In this document: positions 8,813 through 18,165 of the stretch, in pieces
How positions within the stretch are numbered: the first letter of the stretch is position 1
Layout of the letters: each line of letters starts with the position of its first letter
Origin: VAZQ01 sp963756715
GTDB lineage: Bacteria; Pseudomonadota; Alphaproteobacteria; Rhizobiales; Xanthobacteraceae
Direction of reading: 5' to 3'
Assembly: GCA_963756715.1 (NCBI GenBank)
Contig: CAVWOV010000019.1
Span: forward strand, 310,001-374,000
DNA: 64,000 nucleotides
Translations under genes and position numbers: made by a program
The notes under the pieces: generated by a model
Seen by the model: only the letters and a program-made list of their open reading frames with translations
The model's database searches: none
Told to the model about the DNA's origin: nothing

Positions 8813-9787
8813 TCAATCCAGCTTGGCGCCGGACGACTTCACGATGGCCGTCCATTTGGGGATTTCAGACTTGATGTAGGCGCCGAAATCTTCCGGCGTG
8901 CCGCCGACAATGTCGACGCCGAGTTTCGCCAGCGACTTCTTGATGCCGTCGTCCGCCAGCGTGGCCGCAAGCGCACGACTGAGCGTCGCGATGACCTCCT
9001 TCGGCGTGTGCGCCGGCGCGACCAGGCCGTGCCAGGTGGTGGCGTCGAAACCCTTGAGGCCGAGTTCGTCCATGGTGGCGAGGTCGGGAAACAGCGCGGT
9101 GCGCTTCAGCGTCGTCACGGCGAGCGCCCTCACCTTCCCGTCCTGGATATGCGACACCACCGATGACGCGGTGGCGAACATCATCTGCACATGGCCGGCG
9201 ATCACATCCTGCAGCGCCGGCGCGGCGCCCTTGTAGGGCACATGCACGATGTTGATCTTGGCCTCGGACTTGAACAGTTCGCCGGCAAGATGCGCGGCGA
9301 GGCCGTGGCCGGACGACGCATAGTTCAGCTTGCCCGGATTGGCCTTGGCGAGTGCAATGAGTTCCGCAAGCGACTTTGCCGCGACTGCGGGATTCACGAC
9401 CAGGATATTAGCCTGCAATCCGACGAGCCCGATCGGGGCGAAATCCTTGACCGGATCGAAATTGATCTTCTGATAGAGCGCCGCATTAGTGGCGAGGATG
9501 CTGTTGTTGCCGAGCAGCAGCGTGTAACCGTCGGGCGCCGCATGCGCGACGATGTCGGCGGCGATATTGCCGCCGGCGCCCGGCCGGTTGTCGATCACGA
9601 CCGGCTGGCCCAGCACCTGCTCGAGCTTGCGGCCCAGGATACGGGCGAGCACATCGCTTGCGCCGCCCGGCGGAAAGGCCAGGACCAGGCTGATGGGGCG
9701 CGTGGGATAGTCGGCCGGCCACGCCGCCGGGGTGGCCAGCGCCAGCATCAAAATACCGGCCGCGGCCGTCAGCAACTTTCTGAGCAT
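8813..9787 (-). CDS. Tripartite tricarboxylate transporter (Bug/TctC) substrate-binding protein
   Basis: 324 residues from ATG 9787. Signal peptide MLRKLLTAAAGILMLALATPAAW, then YPTRPISLVLAFPPGGASDVLARILG, QPVVIDNRPGAGGNIAAD and HAAPDGYTLLLGNN, the canonical Bug ligand-binding loops. Periplasmic carrier of a small carboxylate. No TctA/TctB membrane genes are present in the window, so it is an orphan that must share membrane components or act as a sensor. First gene of a pair with the LVIVD protein. Confidence 0.93.
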   Translation of the reverse strand: MLRKLLTAAAGILMLALATPAAWPADYPTRPISLVLAFPPGGASDVLARILGRKLEQVLGQPVVIDNRPGAGGNIAADIVAHAAPDGYTLLLGNNSILATNAALYQKINFDPVKDFAPIGLVGLQANILVVNPAVAAKSLAELIALAKANPGKLNYASSGHGLAAHLAGELFKSEAKINIVHVPYKGAAPALQDVIAGHVQMMFATASSVVSHIQDGKVRALAVTTLKRTALFPDLATMDELGLKGFDATTWHGLVAPAHTPKEVIATLSRALAATLADDGIKKSLAKLGVDIVGGTPEDFGAYIKSEIPKWTAIVKSSGAKLD

Positions 9788-10063
9788 TGTTGTTATCCTC
9801 CCGGGATTGGCGCGTTGGGTGCGCCAATTACCGCTATCGATCAAGCATATCCGCGATTTTGGCCCAATGAAACGGGACGGCCAGCGCTGGCGCCCGCAAG
9901 CTACGACCCGCGATCCCGGTTGCGCACGGCGCGAGGGCGGCGTTGCGCCGGCGCAACAGACCCGCCCCGAGTTGAGCCGCAGGCAACACAAAATCGTGGA
10001 TGTGGCTTAGAGACGCGCTAAAGTAGCGATGCCAGTGGCGTGCCACGGGCAAGGGGCGGTGTC

Positions 10064-10429
10064 ATGTTTGGCGTGGTTGGCGTGTTGTCGGCGAGTGCCG
10101 TGTTCGCGATTTTATTCGCGTATATCTGCTCGACGTTTCTGCTCGCGCAATTTGATGTACACCGGCGCATGCTGGTGGGTAAGAGAAGCCTGCTGATCAT
10201 CATCGCTTCTCACATCGTCAGCCTGATCCTGTTGCTGATGGTCGGATTTGCCCTGCTCAACTTAAGCGGCCGCGATCTCCAAATGCCGGCGACCCTCATC
10301 GCGGTTGGCGCACAGGCAATCTGGCTCGTCCGGCACTTGTGGCTCTACCGCCGCGATCATCTGCGGGTGCGCCGCGAAAACTATGACAGCTACGACAGCT
10401 ACGAAAACCAGGATTACCCCGTCGCCTGA
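10064..10429 (+). CDS. Small integral membrane protein, unknown
   Basis: 121 residues from ATG 10064, chosen over the GTG at 10040 because AAGGGGCGG sits just upstream. Three hydrophobic segments are visible: residues ~1-25 (VVGVLSASAVFAILFAYI), ~42-66 (SLLIIIASHIVSLILLLMV) and ~76-92. The C-terminus is hydrophilic with a tyrosine/aspartate repeat (YDSYDSYE). No family recognised; flanking genes are not in the same orientation. Confidence 0.6.
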   Translation: MFGVVGVLSASAVFAILFAYICSTFLLAQFDVHRRMLVGKRSLLIIIASHIVSLILLLMVGFALLNLSGRDLQMPATLIAVGAQAIWLVRHLWLYRRDHLRVRRENYDSYDSYENQDYPVA

Positions 10430-10559
10430 TCTCCAAGCTGCGTGGCTTCGTCGATCCGCATTGTAACAAGTGAAGCATCCGGTGCCGCCGCCGACGCTTC
10501 GTCCCGCGCGCCGCTGAGAACCGCTCGGACCCGGGCCACGAAAGCTAGGTGCAATCGGA

Positions 10560-11342
10560 TCACACGAACTGCACCGCGATGCCGCCGAGTGGTCCGAAGT
10601 CGGCGTGCAGCGTGTCGCCCTTGCCGGCGAACACCACGCGCGTGAACGAACCAGCCAGCACCAGGTGGCCGGGCTCGAGCGCCACGCCATGCGAGCCAAG
10701 TTTATTGGCAAGCCAGGCGACGCCGAGCGCGGGGTGTCCGAGCACGCCGGCGGCGACGCCGGTCTCCTCGATTTCGGAATTCTTGTACATGATGCCGCCA
10801 ACCCACCGCAGGTCGACGTCCATCGGTCCGACCGGACGGCCGCCGACCGCGATCCCGGCGGCGGCGCCGTTGTCGGCGACGGTGTCGAAGATCTTGCGCG
10901 GATCCTGCAGGCGCGCGTCGACGATCTCGATTGCCGGCACGACGTATTCGGTCGCCCGCAGCACGTCAGTCAAGCCAATGCCCGGACCGAGCAGCCGCTT
11001 GCCCATCACGAAGGCAAGCTCGATCTCGACCCGTGGCCGGCAGTAGTTCTCGTGCGGAACCTTGGCGCCGTCTGCGATCATCATGTCGTCGAGCAGGTGG
11101 CCATAGTCGGGCTCGTCGATCATCGAGGAGCGTTGCATCGCCTTGGAAGTAAGGCCGACCTTGTGGCCGATGAGCTTGGCGCCGGCCGCGATCTTGCGCT
11201 TGGCGACCTCCGTGGAGATGGCGTAGCTGTCTTCGATCGCGATGTCCGGCCAAGTTTTCGAGAGCTGGACCGCCTGCTTCCGCTCCTTCTCGGCGGTCAT
11301 CAGAATATCGGCGGCCTTCTTGCGATCGGCATCGGACATCAT
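10560..11342 (-). CDS. 2-keto-4-pentenoate hydratase / HpaH-like (FAH superfamily)
   Basis: 260 residues. It matches the hydratase/decarboxylase branch of the FAH superfamily (MhpD, HpaH, XylJ): KLIGHKVGLTSKAMQRS, then DYGHLLDDMMI, the metal-binding PRVEIELAFVMGKRL, VVPAIEIVDARLQDP and TVADNGAAAGIAVGG, and the C-terminal VLAGSFTRVVFAGKGDTLHADFGPLG. HpaH hydrates 2-oxohept-4-ene-1,7-dioate in the homoprotocatechuate meta-cleavage route; MhpD does the analogous step for 2-hydroxypentadienoate. An HpaB-like hydroxylase 2 kb away supports an aromatic meta pathway, but no extradiol dioxygenase of the HpaD kind is seen here. Confidence 0.88.
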   Translation of the reverse strand: MMSDADRKKAADILMTAEKERKQAVQLSKTWPDIAIEDSYAISTEVAKRKIAAGAKLIGHKVGLTSKAMQRSSMIDEPDYGHLLDDMMIADGAKVPHENYCRPRVEIELAFVMGKRLLGPGIGLTDVLRATEYVVPAIEIVDARLQDPRKIFDTVADNGAAAGIAVGGRPVGPMDVDLRWVGGIMYKNSEIEETGVAAGVLGHPALGVAWLANKLGSHGVALEPGHLVLAGSFTRVVFAGKGDTLHADFGPLGGIAVQFV

Positions 11343-11467
11343 CTTGGGCTACTCCCCGGCTTTTTGCGTGACTGCCGCCGACTATCGGCGATTGCGCGAC
11401 GCGCCTCAATGCAATTCGCATAGGCCAAAGCATTGCCAGCGCTCCCGCGGGCTGACAACTTAGCGCA

Positions 11468-12712
11468 ATGGACGTGATCATCATCGGCGGCGGCATCGGC
11501 GGCCTGACGCTGGCGCTGGCCATTCACGCAACCGGCGTGGCCGGGCGGATTCGGATTTTCGAGGCGGCACCGGAAATTCGCCCACTCGGCGTCGGCATCA
11601 ATCTCGGGCCGCATGCGGTCAAGGAACTCAGCGCGCTCGGCCTGCAGGAGGCGCTCGCGGCGGTCGCCTGCCAGCCGCAGGACTATGCGTTCTTCACGCG
11701 CCACGGCCAGCTTGTCTATCGCGAGCCATGGGGGCTGGCCGCCGGCCATCAGTGGCCGCATTTTTCGATCCATCGCGCCGACCTGCACCAGGTGCTGCTT
11801 GACGCCGTGCTGGCGCGGCTCGGAGCGGACAGCTTCATCACCGGCCATCGCTGCACCGGCTTCGAGCAGAGCGGCCACCGCGTGACCGCGCGGTTCGCCG
11901 CGCCGGACGGCACGGTCTTGGATGAGCAGCAGGGCGATATGCTGGTCGCGTGCGACGGCATTCATTCGGTGGTGCGGGCGCAGCTTTATCCCGACGAAGC
12001 CCCGTTCGTGTATCGCGGCATCAATCTGTGGCGCGGCGTGACGCGGATGCCGCCCTATCTGTCGGGCTGCAGCATCGCCCGCATCGGCGCTCGCCACTCC
12101 ACGCTGATCATGTACCCCATCCGCAACAACATCGATGCAGCCGGCAACCAGTTGGTCAATTGGGTGGTCGAGATCGAACGCGACGTGGCTGTCCCGGTCG
12201 ACTGGAACAAGCCCGGGCGGCTCGAGGATTTCCTCCCGATCTACCAGGACTGGGTGTTCGATTGGCTCGACGTTCCGGCGATGATGCGCAAAGCCGACGC
12301 GATTTTTTCCTACCCGATGGTCGATCGCGATCCGCTCGAGCGCTGGACGTTCGGGCGCGTCACGCTGCTCGGCGACGCCGCGCATCCGATGTACCCGCAG
12401 GGCGGCAACGGCGGCGCGCAGGCCATCATCGACGCCGCGACGCTGGCGCGATCGCTCCAGAGCGAGCCGGATGCGGAAGCGGCGCTCAAGGCCTACGAGG
12501 CGGCACGGCTGCCGGCGACCAGCCGGATCGTGCTGCAGAACCGCACCGCGCCGCCGAACGTCATCGTCGACACGGTCGAGCAGCGCACCGGCGGGCGGCG
12601 CTTCGACAAGCTCGAAGATATCATCGGCCAGGACGAGTTGCGCGCGATCTTCGAACGGTATCAAAAGGTCGCCGGCTATCACGTCCAACAGGTCGGACGC
12701 TCACAGGGGTAA
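11468..12712 (+). CDS. FAD-dependent aromatic monooxygenase (UbiH/PhzS-like)
   Basis: 414-residue class A flavoprotein monooxygenase. The FAD dinucleotide motif IIGGGIGGLTLALA is at residues 5-18, the DG motif (CDGIHSVVRAQL) near 165 and the GD motif LLGDAAHPMYPQGGNGGAQ near 300. It lacks a signal and is cytoplasmic. Close relatives are annotated flavin-dependent oxidoreductase and include PhzS and salicylate/3-hydroxybenzoate hydroxylases; the exact aromatic substrate is not predictable. The GlcG-like gene starts 4 bp after its stop. With the gentisate-like module at 32-36 kb it could supply ring hydroxylation, but this is inference only. Confidence 0.88.
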   Translation: MDVIIIGGGIGGLTLALAIHATGVAGRIRIFEAAPEIRPLGVGINLGPHAVKELSALGLQEALAAVACQPQDYAFFTRHGQLVYREPWGLAAGHQWPHFSIHRADLHQVLLDAVLARLGADSFITGHRCTGFEQSGHRVTARFAAPDGTVLDEQQGDMLVACDGIHSVVRAQLYPDEAPFVYRGINLWRGVTRMPPYLSGCSIARIGARHSTLIMYPIRNNIDAAGNQLVNWVVEIERDVAVPVDWNKPGRLEDFLPIYQDWVFDWLDVPAMMRKADAIFSYPMVDRDPLERWTFGRVTLLGDAAHPMYPQGGNGGAQAIIDAATLARSLQSEPDAEAALKAYEAARLPATSRIVLQNRTAPPNVIVDTVEQRTGGRRFDKLEDIIGQDELRAIFERYQKVAGYHVQQVGRSQG

Positions 12713-12716
12713 GGTA

Positions 12717-13139
12717 ATGGCAGATACGGTTGCGTCACTGAAACTCACGTCGGAAGGCGCGATGAAGCTCCTTCAGGCCGCGATGGCAAAGGCCAGGGAA
12801 ATGAACGTGCCGCAGTGCATTTCGGTTGTCGACGCCGGCGGACACCTGCTGGCCCTTGCCCGCATGGATGGTGCATTTGTGCAGTCGATCGATACCGCGC
12901 TGATGAAGGCGATGACGGCGGCGTCCTACGGCGTGCCGACCGGCGGCATCGAAGCCGGCATCGACATCAAGCTCGCCATCGCGACGCAAGGTAAACGCAT
13001 CAACCTGCCGGGTGGGTTGCCGGTGATCGTCGACGGCCACGTCATCGGCGGCATCGGCGTCGGCTCCGGCACCGGCGAGCAGGACCGTCAGGTGGCGAAC
13101 GCCGGGCTCGCCGCATTGGCGGGCGCGAAGACGTTTTAA
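12717..13139 (+). CDS. GlcG/HbpS family heme-binding-like protein
   Basis: 140 residues from ATG 12717, 4 bp after the monooxygenase stop and preceded by GGGGTAAGG. Motifs CISVVDAGGHLLALARMDGAF, KAMTAASYGVPT and GGLPVIVDGHVIGGIGVGSGTGEQDRQVANAGLAAL cover the entire GlcG domain (PF03928). Members are found in many catabolic operons; some bind heme, and their role in the pathways is unclear. Translationally coupled to the flavoprotein, so probably an accessory of it. Confidence 0.92.
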   Translation: MADTVASLKLTSEGAMKLLQAAMAKAREMNVPQCISVVDAGGHLLALARMDGAFVQSIDTALMKAMTAASYGVPTGGIEAGIDIKLAIATQGKRINLPGGLPVIVDGHVIGGIGVGSGTGEQDRQVANAGLAALAGAKTF

Positions 13140-13151
13140 CAGCGGACTCCG

Positions 13152-13309
13152 GTGTCCCGGACGCGGTGCAGCACGGAGTGATGCACCGCAGATCCGGGAC
13201 CGCAAAAGGTGCTGACCTTCGTTTTGACGATCCCGGGTCTGCAGCGCACCACCATAGCGCGTCGAAGACGCGCGTGAACGCGCTTATGGTGCTGCGCTGC
13301 GCCCGGGAA
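13152..13309. repeat. Pair of intergenic palindromes (GTCCCGGACGC / TCCCGGGTCTGCAGCGC type)
   Basis: Positions 13152-13201 form a hairpin with arms GTCCCGGACGCGGTGCA and TGCACCGCAGATCCGGGAC. Positions 13231-13309 form a second, with arms TCCCGGGTCTGCAGCGCA and TGCGCTGCGCCCGGGA enclosing CACCATAGCGC / GCGCTTATGGTG. Both lie between convergent genes (GlcG on plus, HpaB on minus) where they may also act as a transcription end. Typical dispersed Bradyrhizobium-like palindromic units. Confidence 0.7.
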
Positions 13310-13342
13310 ACGCGCCTGAATCTTCGCTCGCCTGCAAAGCGA

Positions 13343-14789
13343 TCAATCCAGCTTCAGCGCCCGCTCAACCTGCGCGAGGAGAGGCGCAACGTCGTAACCG
13401 AGATAGTAGGCGGCACCGACGCGCACCGGATCGCCCGCATAGTACCGTTCGTATTGCAGCATGCGCTGGCCGAACTGCGTGCCGGTCGCGTCCCAGGCGA
13501 GCTTGCAGATGCGAATGCGCTGTTCCGCATCGACACCGGCGCCGCGATAGTAGCGCTCGATATCCGGCCCGATTTCCGAGCGCAGATCGGCCTCCATCGG
13601 GCTGATCAGCAGGCCGCCGGCGCCCAGCACCTGCGTCACCTGCACCATCCGCTCGTACCATTTCGGCAGGTGATAGCGCAGCGCCTGCAGCGGCGCGTAG
13701 GCCGGGCGGATCGCGCCGCGCCCGGTCGGCTCGGCCTTCTGCTCGGACGCCAGGATGCCGGCTTCGATCAGCTCGAGGTAACCCAGAAGCTCGCCAAGCT
13801 GCTCCTGCACATGCAGGAACACATCCGATTTCACCGACCTGGTCATCGCAATCGCCACGCCGGTCATGAACTGGGTCTTCGCCAATCCGCGGATCGCGGT
13901 CTGGTGGCCGGTGTGGTTGCGCACGCTCGCCTGCGCAAACAGCGCATTGCCCATCTTCACGTCGCCATAGAGGAACACGCGCTCCCACGGAATGAGCACG
14001 TCGTCGAACACGCACACCGCGTCGGGTTCCTCGAAGCGCGCGCCGAGCGGATGGTCCCACTCGGATTGCGTGCCGCGGTCGAACGGCTCGCGGCAGATGA
14101 AGCGCAACCCCGGCGTCGCACACGCGACGCCGAACGCGAGTACGTAGCGCTCCTCGCCGTCGCGCACGCCGGGCTGCGGATAGACCAGCAATTCGTCCGC
14201 CGTCGGCCCGTGGGTCGCGAGCATTTTCGCGCCGCGCACGATCAACCCGTCCTTGGTCTCCTCGACCACGCCGAGATGCGCGAAGGCGCCTTCCTGCTCG
14301 TGCGAAGCTTTCGAGCGGTCGGTCTGCGGATTGACGATGGCGTGGGTGAGGAACAGGTCGCGGTCGCGGCAATATCGGTAGTAGTTGCGCACATTCTCGG
14401 CAAAGCGTTCGCCGCGCTGACCGAAGAAATCGGCGCCTTCCGCGAACGTCATCAGCACGGTGTTGAGGTAGTCCGGCGAACGGCCCACCATGCCGAACGT
14501 CGCGTCGGCCCAGATCTTCATGGTCTGCCGCCGCTTCACCAGATCGGCGTGATTTGCGGGGGTGAGAAACGAACTGCCGGCAAGCTTCGCCGGTCTCCTC
14601 GCAGGTATAAGTCATCACGTCGCGATGCGCGGGCGACACCTGCAGATCGTAAAGCTGCGCGATCGATTGCACCGGCCGGCGGAACACCGGATCGGCCGTC
14701 ACGTCGCCGACACGGCGCCCCTCAACCCACACCTCGCGCGGGTTGCGGCGCAGGCCGTCAATGAATTCGCTTCCGTTGCGTACCGCCAT
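13343..14789 (-). pseudogene. 4-hydroxyphenylacetate 3-monooxygenase family (HpaB-like), frameshifted
   Basis: FADH2-dependent ring hydroxylase, large oxygenase component. The N-terminal part starts at 14789 (MAVRNGSEFIDGLRR, EVWVEGRRV, FRRPVQSIAQLYDL, MTYTCEETGEA); the rest, from SSFLTPANHADLVKRRQTMKIWADATFGMVGR on, is in the next frame. The two join if one base is removed near 14582 (AAGC), giving about 480 residues, the normal HpaB length. The remainder is intact (FGVACATPGLRFICRE, DDVLIPWERVFLYGD, ANMxLTKAQF-like HTGHQTAIRGLAKTQFM) with no in-frame stop, so a sequencing insertion is the likeliest cause. No HpaC flavin reductase is adjacent. Confidence 0.85.
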
Positions 14790-14975
14790 GCCGCACTCCG
14801 ATCCACAGTGATGCACGTGCTTTGGCGCGGTTTCGCGTGCGGCGCAACCCGGCAGTTCTCGACATGCGCGCCGCCGTCCGTTGCATGAGCGATACCGTCG
14901 CAGGCCCTGGCATATCGCTTGCTTGCAGAGCACGTCTATGCGGAAATCGCTCACCACCGCTGCGAAAGGACCGCC

Positions 14976-15950
14976 ATGAGAACGCTGCTGCTTGCCCTTG
15001 CGTCTGTTGCCTCCCTGCTGGCTGCCGGCGGCGCCTCCGCGCAACCCTATCCGTCGCACGCGATTACCTTGATCGCGCCGTTCCCGGCCGGCGGGCCGTT
15101 GGACACGATCGCCCGCATCCTGTCGGAGCCGATGCGCGCTTCGCTCGGCCAGCCGGTGGTGATCGAGAACGTCCCCGGAGCCGGCGGCAATATCGGCATC
15201 GGGCGCCTCGCCCGCGCGGCACCCGACGGCTACACGATCGGCATCGGGCAGTGGAGCACACACGTCGTCAACCCGATCACCTATAAGTTGCCCTACGATG
15301 TCATCAACGATTTCGAGCCGATTGCGCTGCTCACCAACACCCCGCAGGTGATCATCGCGCGTAAGGACTTCCCGGCGAAAGACGCGAAGGAACTGCTTGC
15401 CTGGCTCAAAGCCAATCCCGGCAAGGCAACCGCCGCGACCGTCGGCGCCGCAGGTGGTGCGCAGGTTTCTGCGGTCTATTTTGCGGACGCGGTCGGAACC
15501 AAGCTGCAATTCGTGCCGTTCCGTGGCGGTGGACCCGCGGTGCAGGAGATGATTGCCGGCAGAATCGACCTCATGCTCGACCAGGGCGCAAATGCGCTCG
15601 GGCACGTGCGCGCCGGGACGCTCAAAGCCTACGCGGTGATGGCGAAGGACCGCTGGCCCGCGCTTCCCGACGTTCCGTCGCTCGACGAAACCGGCGCCAA
15701 GGGACTTTATGTTGCCTACTGGCACGCCATGTGGGCACCGAAAGGCACGCCGAAAGAGATCGTCGCGAAGCTCAATACCGCGGTCGTGCAGGCGTTGGCG
15801 GATCCCAAAGTCAAGGAGCGGCTTGCCGGTGTGGGCCAGGACATCTGGCCGCGCGAGCAGCAGACGCCCGAGGCGCTGGCTGCTTACCACAAGGCCGAGA
15901 CCGAGAAATGGTGGCCGATCGTCAAGGCCACCGGCCTCAAGGCCGAGTAG
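14976..15950 (+). CDS. Tripartite tricarboxylate transporter (Bug/TctC) substrate-binding protein
   Basis: 324 residues from ATG 14976 (AAAGGACC upstream). Signal peptide MRTLLLALASVASLLAAGGASA, then QPYPSHAITLIAPFPAGGPLDTIARIL, QPVVIENVPGAGGNIGIGR and RAAPDGYTIGIGQ, followed by FVPFRGGGPAVQEMIAGRIDLM and the C-terminal KWWPIVKATGLKAE, all standard Bug elements. Divergent from the HpaB-like gene with ~190 bp between the starts, so both may share a control region. Likely carrier for an aromatic or aliphatic acid degraded by the neighbours (inference). Confidence 0.93.
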   Translation: MRTLLLALASVASLLAAGGASAQPYPSHAITLIAPFPAGGPLDTIARILSEPMRASLGQPVVIENVPGAGGNIGIGRLARAAPDGYTIGIGQWSTHVVNPITYKLPYDVINDFEPIALLTNTPQVIIARKDFPAKDAKELLAWLKANPGKATAATVGAAGGAQVSAVYFADAVGTKLQFVPFRGGGPAVQEMIAGRIDLMLDQGANALGHVRAGTLKAYAVMAKDRWPALPDVPSLDETGAKGLYVAYWHAMWAPKGTPKEIVAKLNTAVVQALADPKVKERLAGVGQDIWPREQQTPEALAAYHKAETEKWWPIVKATGLKAE

Positions 15951-16014
15951 CGGCGGCTCGATCGTAACCCAGTCGCATCGTCATTCGGCGCGCGGATCGG
16001 GCCGGGGCGGAAAC

Positions 16015-16824
16015 TCAGTTATCTTCCGCCACGTCGATCAGCGTACCGTCCGGATCGGCAAACTGAAACTCACCGTGCGGACATTTCCTCAGCAGTGCAA
16101 GCCGCGCTGCGCCTTCTGAATCGAAATCGATCGGCTTCGGTGCGAGGTTGATATTTGTCTTGGCGAGTGTGTCGAGGTTACTCTTGAAGGCGGCGAGATC
16201 GGGGACGCGGAAGCCGAAGTGGTCCATCGCAGGCTGCTCGATCCCGGCGCCATCGAAGGATGAAATCTTCCACGGCACGATCGCCATCGTCATCCGGCCG
16301 TCGGTGAGGTGGTAGCCGCCCTCCTCCGAGGGGACATTGCGCGCCTCGAGTTCGAATACGTCGACGTAGAAATTGGCCAGCCGTTCGGCCTCGCGCGCCC
16401 GGATGGCAAAATGACTGAACGTGGTTCCCTGCTTCCATTCGCTCTTGGCATAGACCTCGGCGCGGTTCTCGTGCCCCGGCTGCGACAGGTCGAAATAGTT
16501 TCCGGCCGGATCATGGGTACTGTAGCTCGCAAACGGCCGGTTGCTCGGCCGCTTCACGATCTCGATGTCGGGATATTTCTTCGCGATCTTGCCGCGGACC
16601 TTTTCGAGGTCCTCGACCTCGATGCCGAAATGGTCAAGCCCGGCCTTGCGCCCGCCACGCCGGGGGATCAGCGTCATGCCGACATAGCCGTCACCGACCG
16701 AGATCGCGCCGATCTCGCGCGCGGTATCACCCGATGCCTTCAGCCCGAGCGCGGCGCGGTAGAACATGCCCAGCAGCGTATAATTGTCGGTCGTAATGGC
16801 GAGATGATTGAGCTTGCCGAACAT
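16015..16824 (-). CDS. Two-domain VOC family protein (glyoxalase/extradiol dioxygenase-like)
   Basis: 269 residues with two vicinal-oxygen-chelate modules. Module 1 (residues ~1-125): LNHLAITTDNYTLLGMFYRAALGLK, GLDHFGIEVEDLEKV, DPAGNYFDLSQPG. Module 2 (~130-265): FSHFAIRAREAERLANFYVDVFELE, AMDHFGFRVPDLAAF, GEFQFADPDGTLIDV. His in HLAI, HFGI, HFAI and HFGF are potential metal ligands. Could be a ring-cleaving dioxygenase, a lyase or an isomerase; sequence alone does not decide. 45 bp downstream of a Bug binding protein on the same strand. Confidence 0.85.
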   Translation of the reverse strand: MFGKLNHLAITTDNYTLLGMFYRAALGLKASGDTAREIGAISVGDGYVGMTLIPRRGGRKAGLDHFGIEVEDLEKVRGKIAKKYPDIEIVKRPSNRPFASYSTHDPAGNYFDLSQPGHENRAEVYAKSEWKQGTTFSHFAIRAREAERLANFYVDVFELEARNVPSEEGGYHLTDGRMTMAIVPWKISSFDGAGIEQPAMDHFGFRVPDLAAFKSNLDTLAKTNINLAPKPIDFDSEGAARLALLRKCPHGEFQFADPDGTLIDVAEDN

Positions 16825-16869
16825 GGTCCTCTCCTCGGGTGACGGCCGCCGCGCGGCGACGCCGGACGG

Positions 16870-17922
16870 TTATTGATAATAGCGCTCCAGCGCGACCTTG
16901 CGCACTTCGGCCAACGCCGGCTTGTCGAGCGCCGTCATGGCATGTTCGACGGTCGCGGTGATTTCGTCCGCGCTGGCGTAGTTCGCCGAAAGACTGAGCC
17001 GCTTCACGTCGGCGACAAAGGCGGGGTCACGGATCACCTCGGCGAACGCCTTGCGGAGTAATTCGACGCGATCGGGCGGCGTACCGGGCGTCGCCAGCAT
17101 CAACCGGCCCAGGCCCGCGATGCCGGCGCGCCAGTCGATCAGGCGCGCCTGCTTGGCGTCGAGCTTGGCGGCCTCGAATATGGTCGGCGTATCGGGAAAC
17201 TGCTCCGATCGCTTGCGCGCGAGTATTGCAAGCGCCCGCATGCCGTTGCTGGCACCGTAGAGCGCAGCGGATTCCTCCGAGACGATCCGGCCGTCGACCT
17301 CGCCGCGCTGGACCGCGAGATTCATCCCGCCCGTGCCCTTGTAGCCGATGATGATCTTGCTCTTGAGCCCGAGCGCGTAATTCACGATAGCGGAGAAATC
17401 GGCATTGCCGTCGATCTTGCCGGAACCGGCCCAGATTACCGGCTGCTGGCTTTTCACCATGTCGGCGACGCTGTGATACGGCGACTTCGGTCCGAGCAGC
17501 ACGACCTTGGCCTCGCTGCTCAGCCGCGCCAGCCAGGTCTGCTTGCGAACATCGTAGTTGACGCCCGGCGCTTCGTAGAGTTGCGCCGTCACCAGCGTCT
17601 CGCCGCCGACCAGCAGGATGCTCAGCCCATCGGGCGGCGCGTTCACCAGCCGGTTCATCGCCATCAGGCCGCCCGCCCCCGGCTCGTTGGTGGGCAGCAT
17701 CTTGGCGCCAAGCTTCTTTTCCAGATGCGGAACCAGCGCACGCATATAGGTGTCGTAGCCGCCGCCCGGACTGCCCATGGTGTAGAAGCGGACCTGCTTG
17801 CCTTGATAGAACTCGGCCGCCGTCTCGGCCGCGGCCCGCAACGGCATGACGGCCAAAAGACTCGCCGCGAGGACTGCGAAGACTGCAAACGGGCAATGTG
17901 GTCCGGTGGCGCTCGCCGGCAT
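16870..17922 (-). CDS. Bug/TctC-like substrate-binding protein (divergent)
   Basis: 350 residues from ATG 17922, preceded on its strand by GGGAGG. Signal region FAVFAVLAASLLAVMPLRAAAETAAEFYQGKQVRFYTMGSPGGGYDTYMRALVPHL; the KMLPTNEPGAGGLMAMNRLVNAPPDGLSILL block is the Bug loop pair, though the N-terminal half differs from the typical YPxRPI form. This branch is often labelled tripartite tricarboxylate receptor. Operon partner of the VOC protein downstream. No membrane subunits nearby. Confidence 0.85.
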   Translation of the reverse strand: MPASATGPHCPFAVFAVLAASLLAVMPLRAAAETAAEFYQGKQVRFYTMGSPGGGYDTYMRALVPHLEKKLGAKMLPTNEPGAGGLMAMNRLVNAPPDGLSILLVGGETLVTAQLYEAPGVNYDVRKQTWLARLSSEAKVVLLGPKSPYHSVADMVKSQQPVIWAGSGKIDGNADFSAIVNYALGLKSKIIIGYKGTGGMNLAVQRGEVDGRIVSEESAALYGASNGMRALAILARKRSEQFPDTPTIFEAAKLDAKQARLIDWRAGIAGLGRLMLATPGTPPDRVELLRKAFAEVIRDPAFVADVKRLSLSANYASADEITATVEHAMTALDKPALAEVRKVALERYYQ

Positions 17923-18165
17923 GCTAATCCTCCCGATGTTGCTTTTTTTAAGATCATGCAATGCCGGCATCAGCGAGAGCAAGGCCAGGAAACTGACTTA
18001 CGCGCAACGCGTGCGAGGGTTGCAATCCCCGCAGGAGCGACTTCCGCGCCGCACTCGACGCTGGTTCGCGAAATGCTCTAGATTGACGACAAACCGGCGC
18101 AATCGACCGTCCGCTGTGCGGACCGCAAACGACGCCGCCGACCCGTCAATTGGAGGAGTACGACC

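Noticed and set aside
7784..9166. 460-residue plus-strand open frame
   Set aside because: Antisense shadow of the LVIVD and Bug genes; typical result of high GC third positions.
11339..12688. 449-residue minus-strand open frame
   Set aside because: Antisense to the FAD monooxygenase, which has intact motifs.
13365..15890. 841-residue minus-strand open frame covering HpaB and the Bug gene
   Set aside because: Its composition is Arg/Ala-rich and it runs antisense to the clear Bug gene; only its middle part encodes the true N-terminal piece of HpaB.
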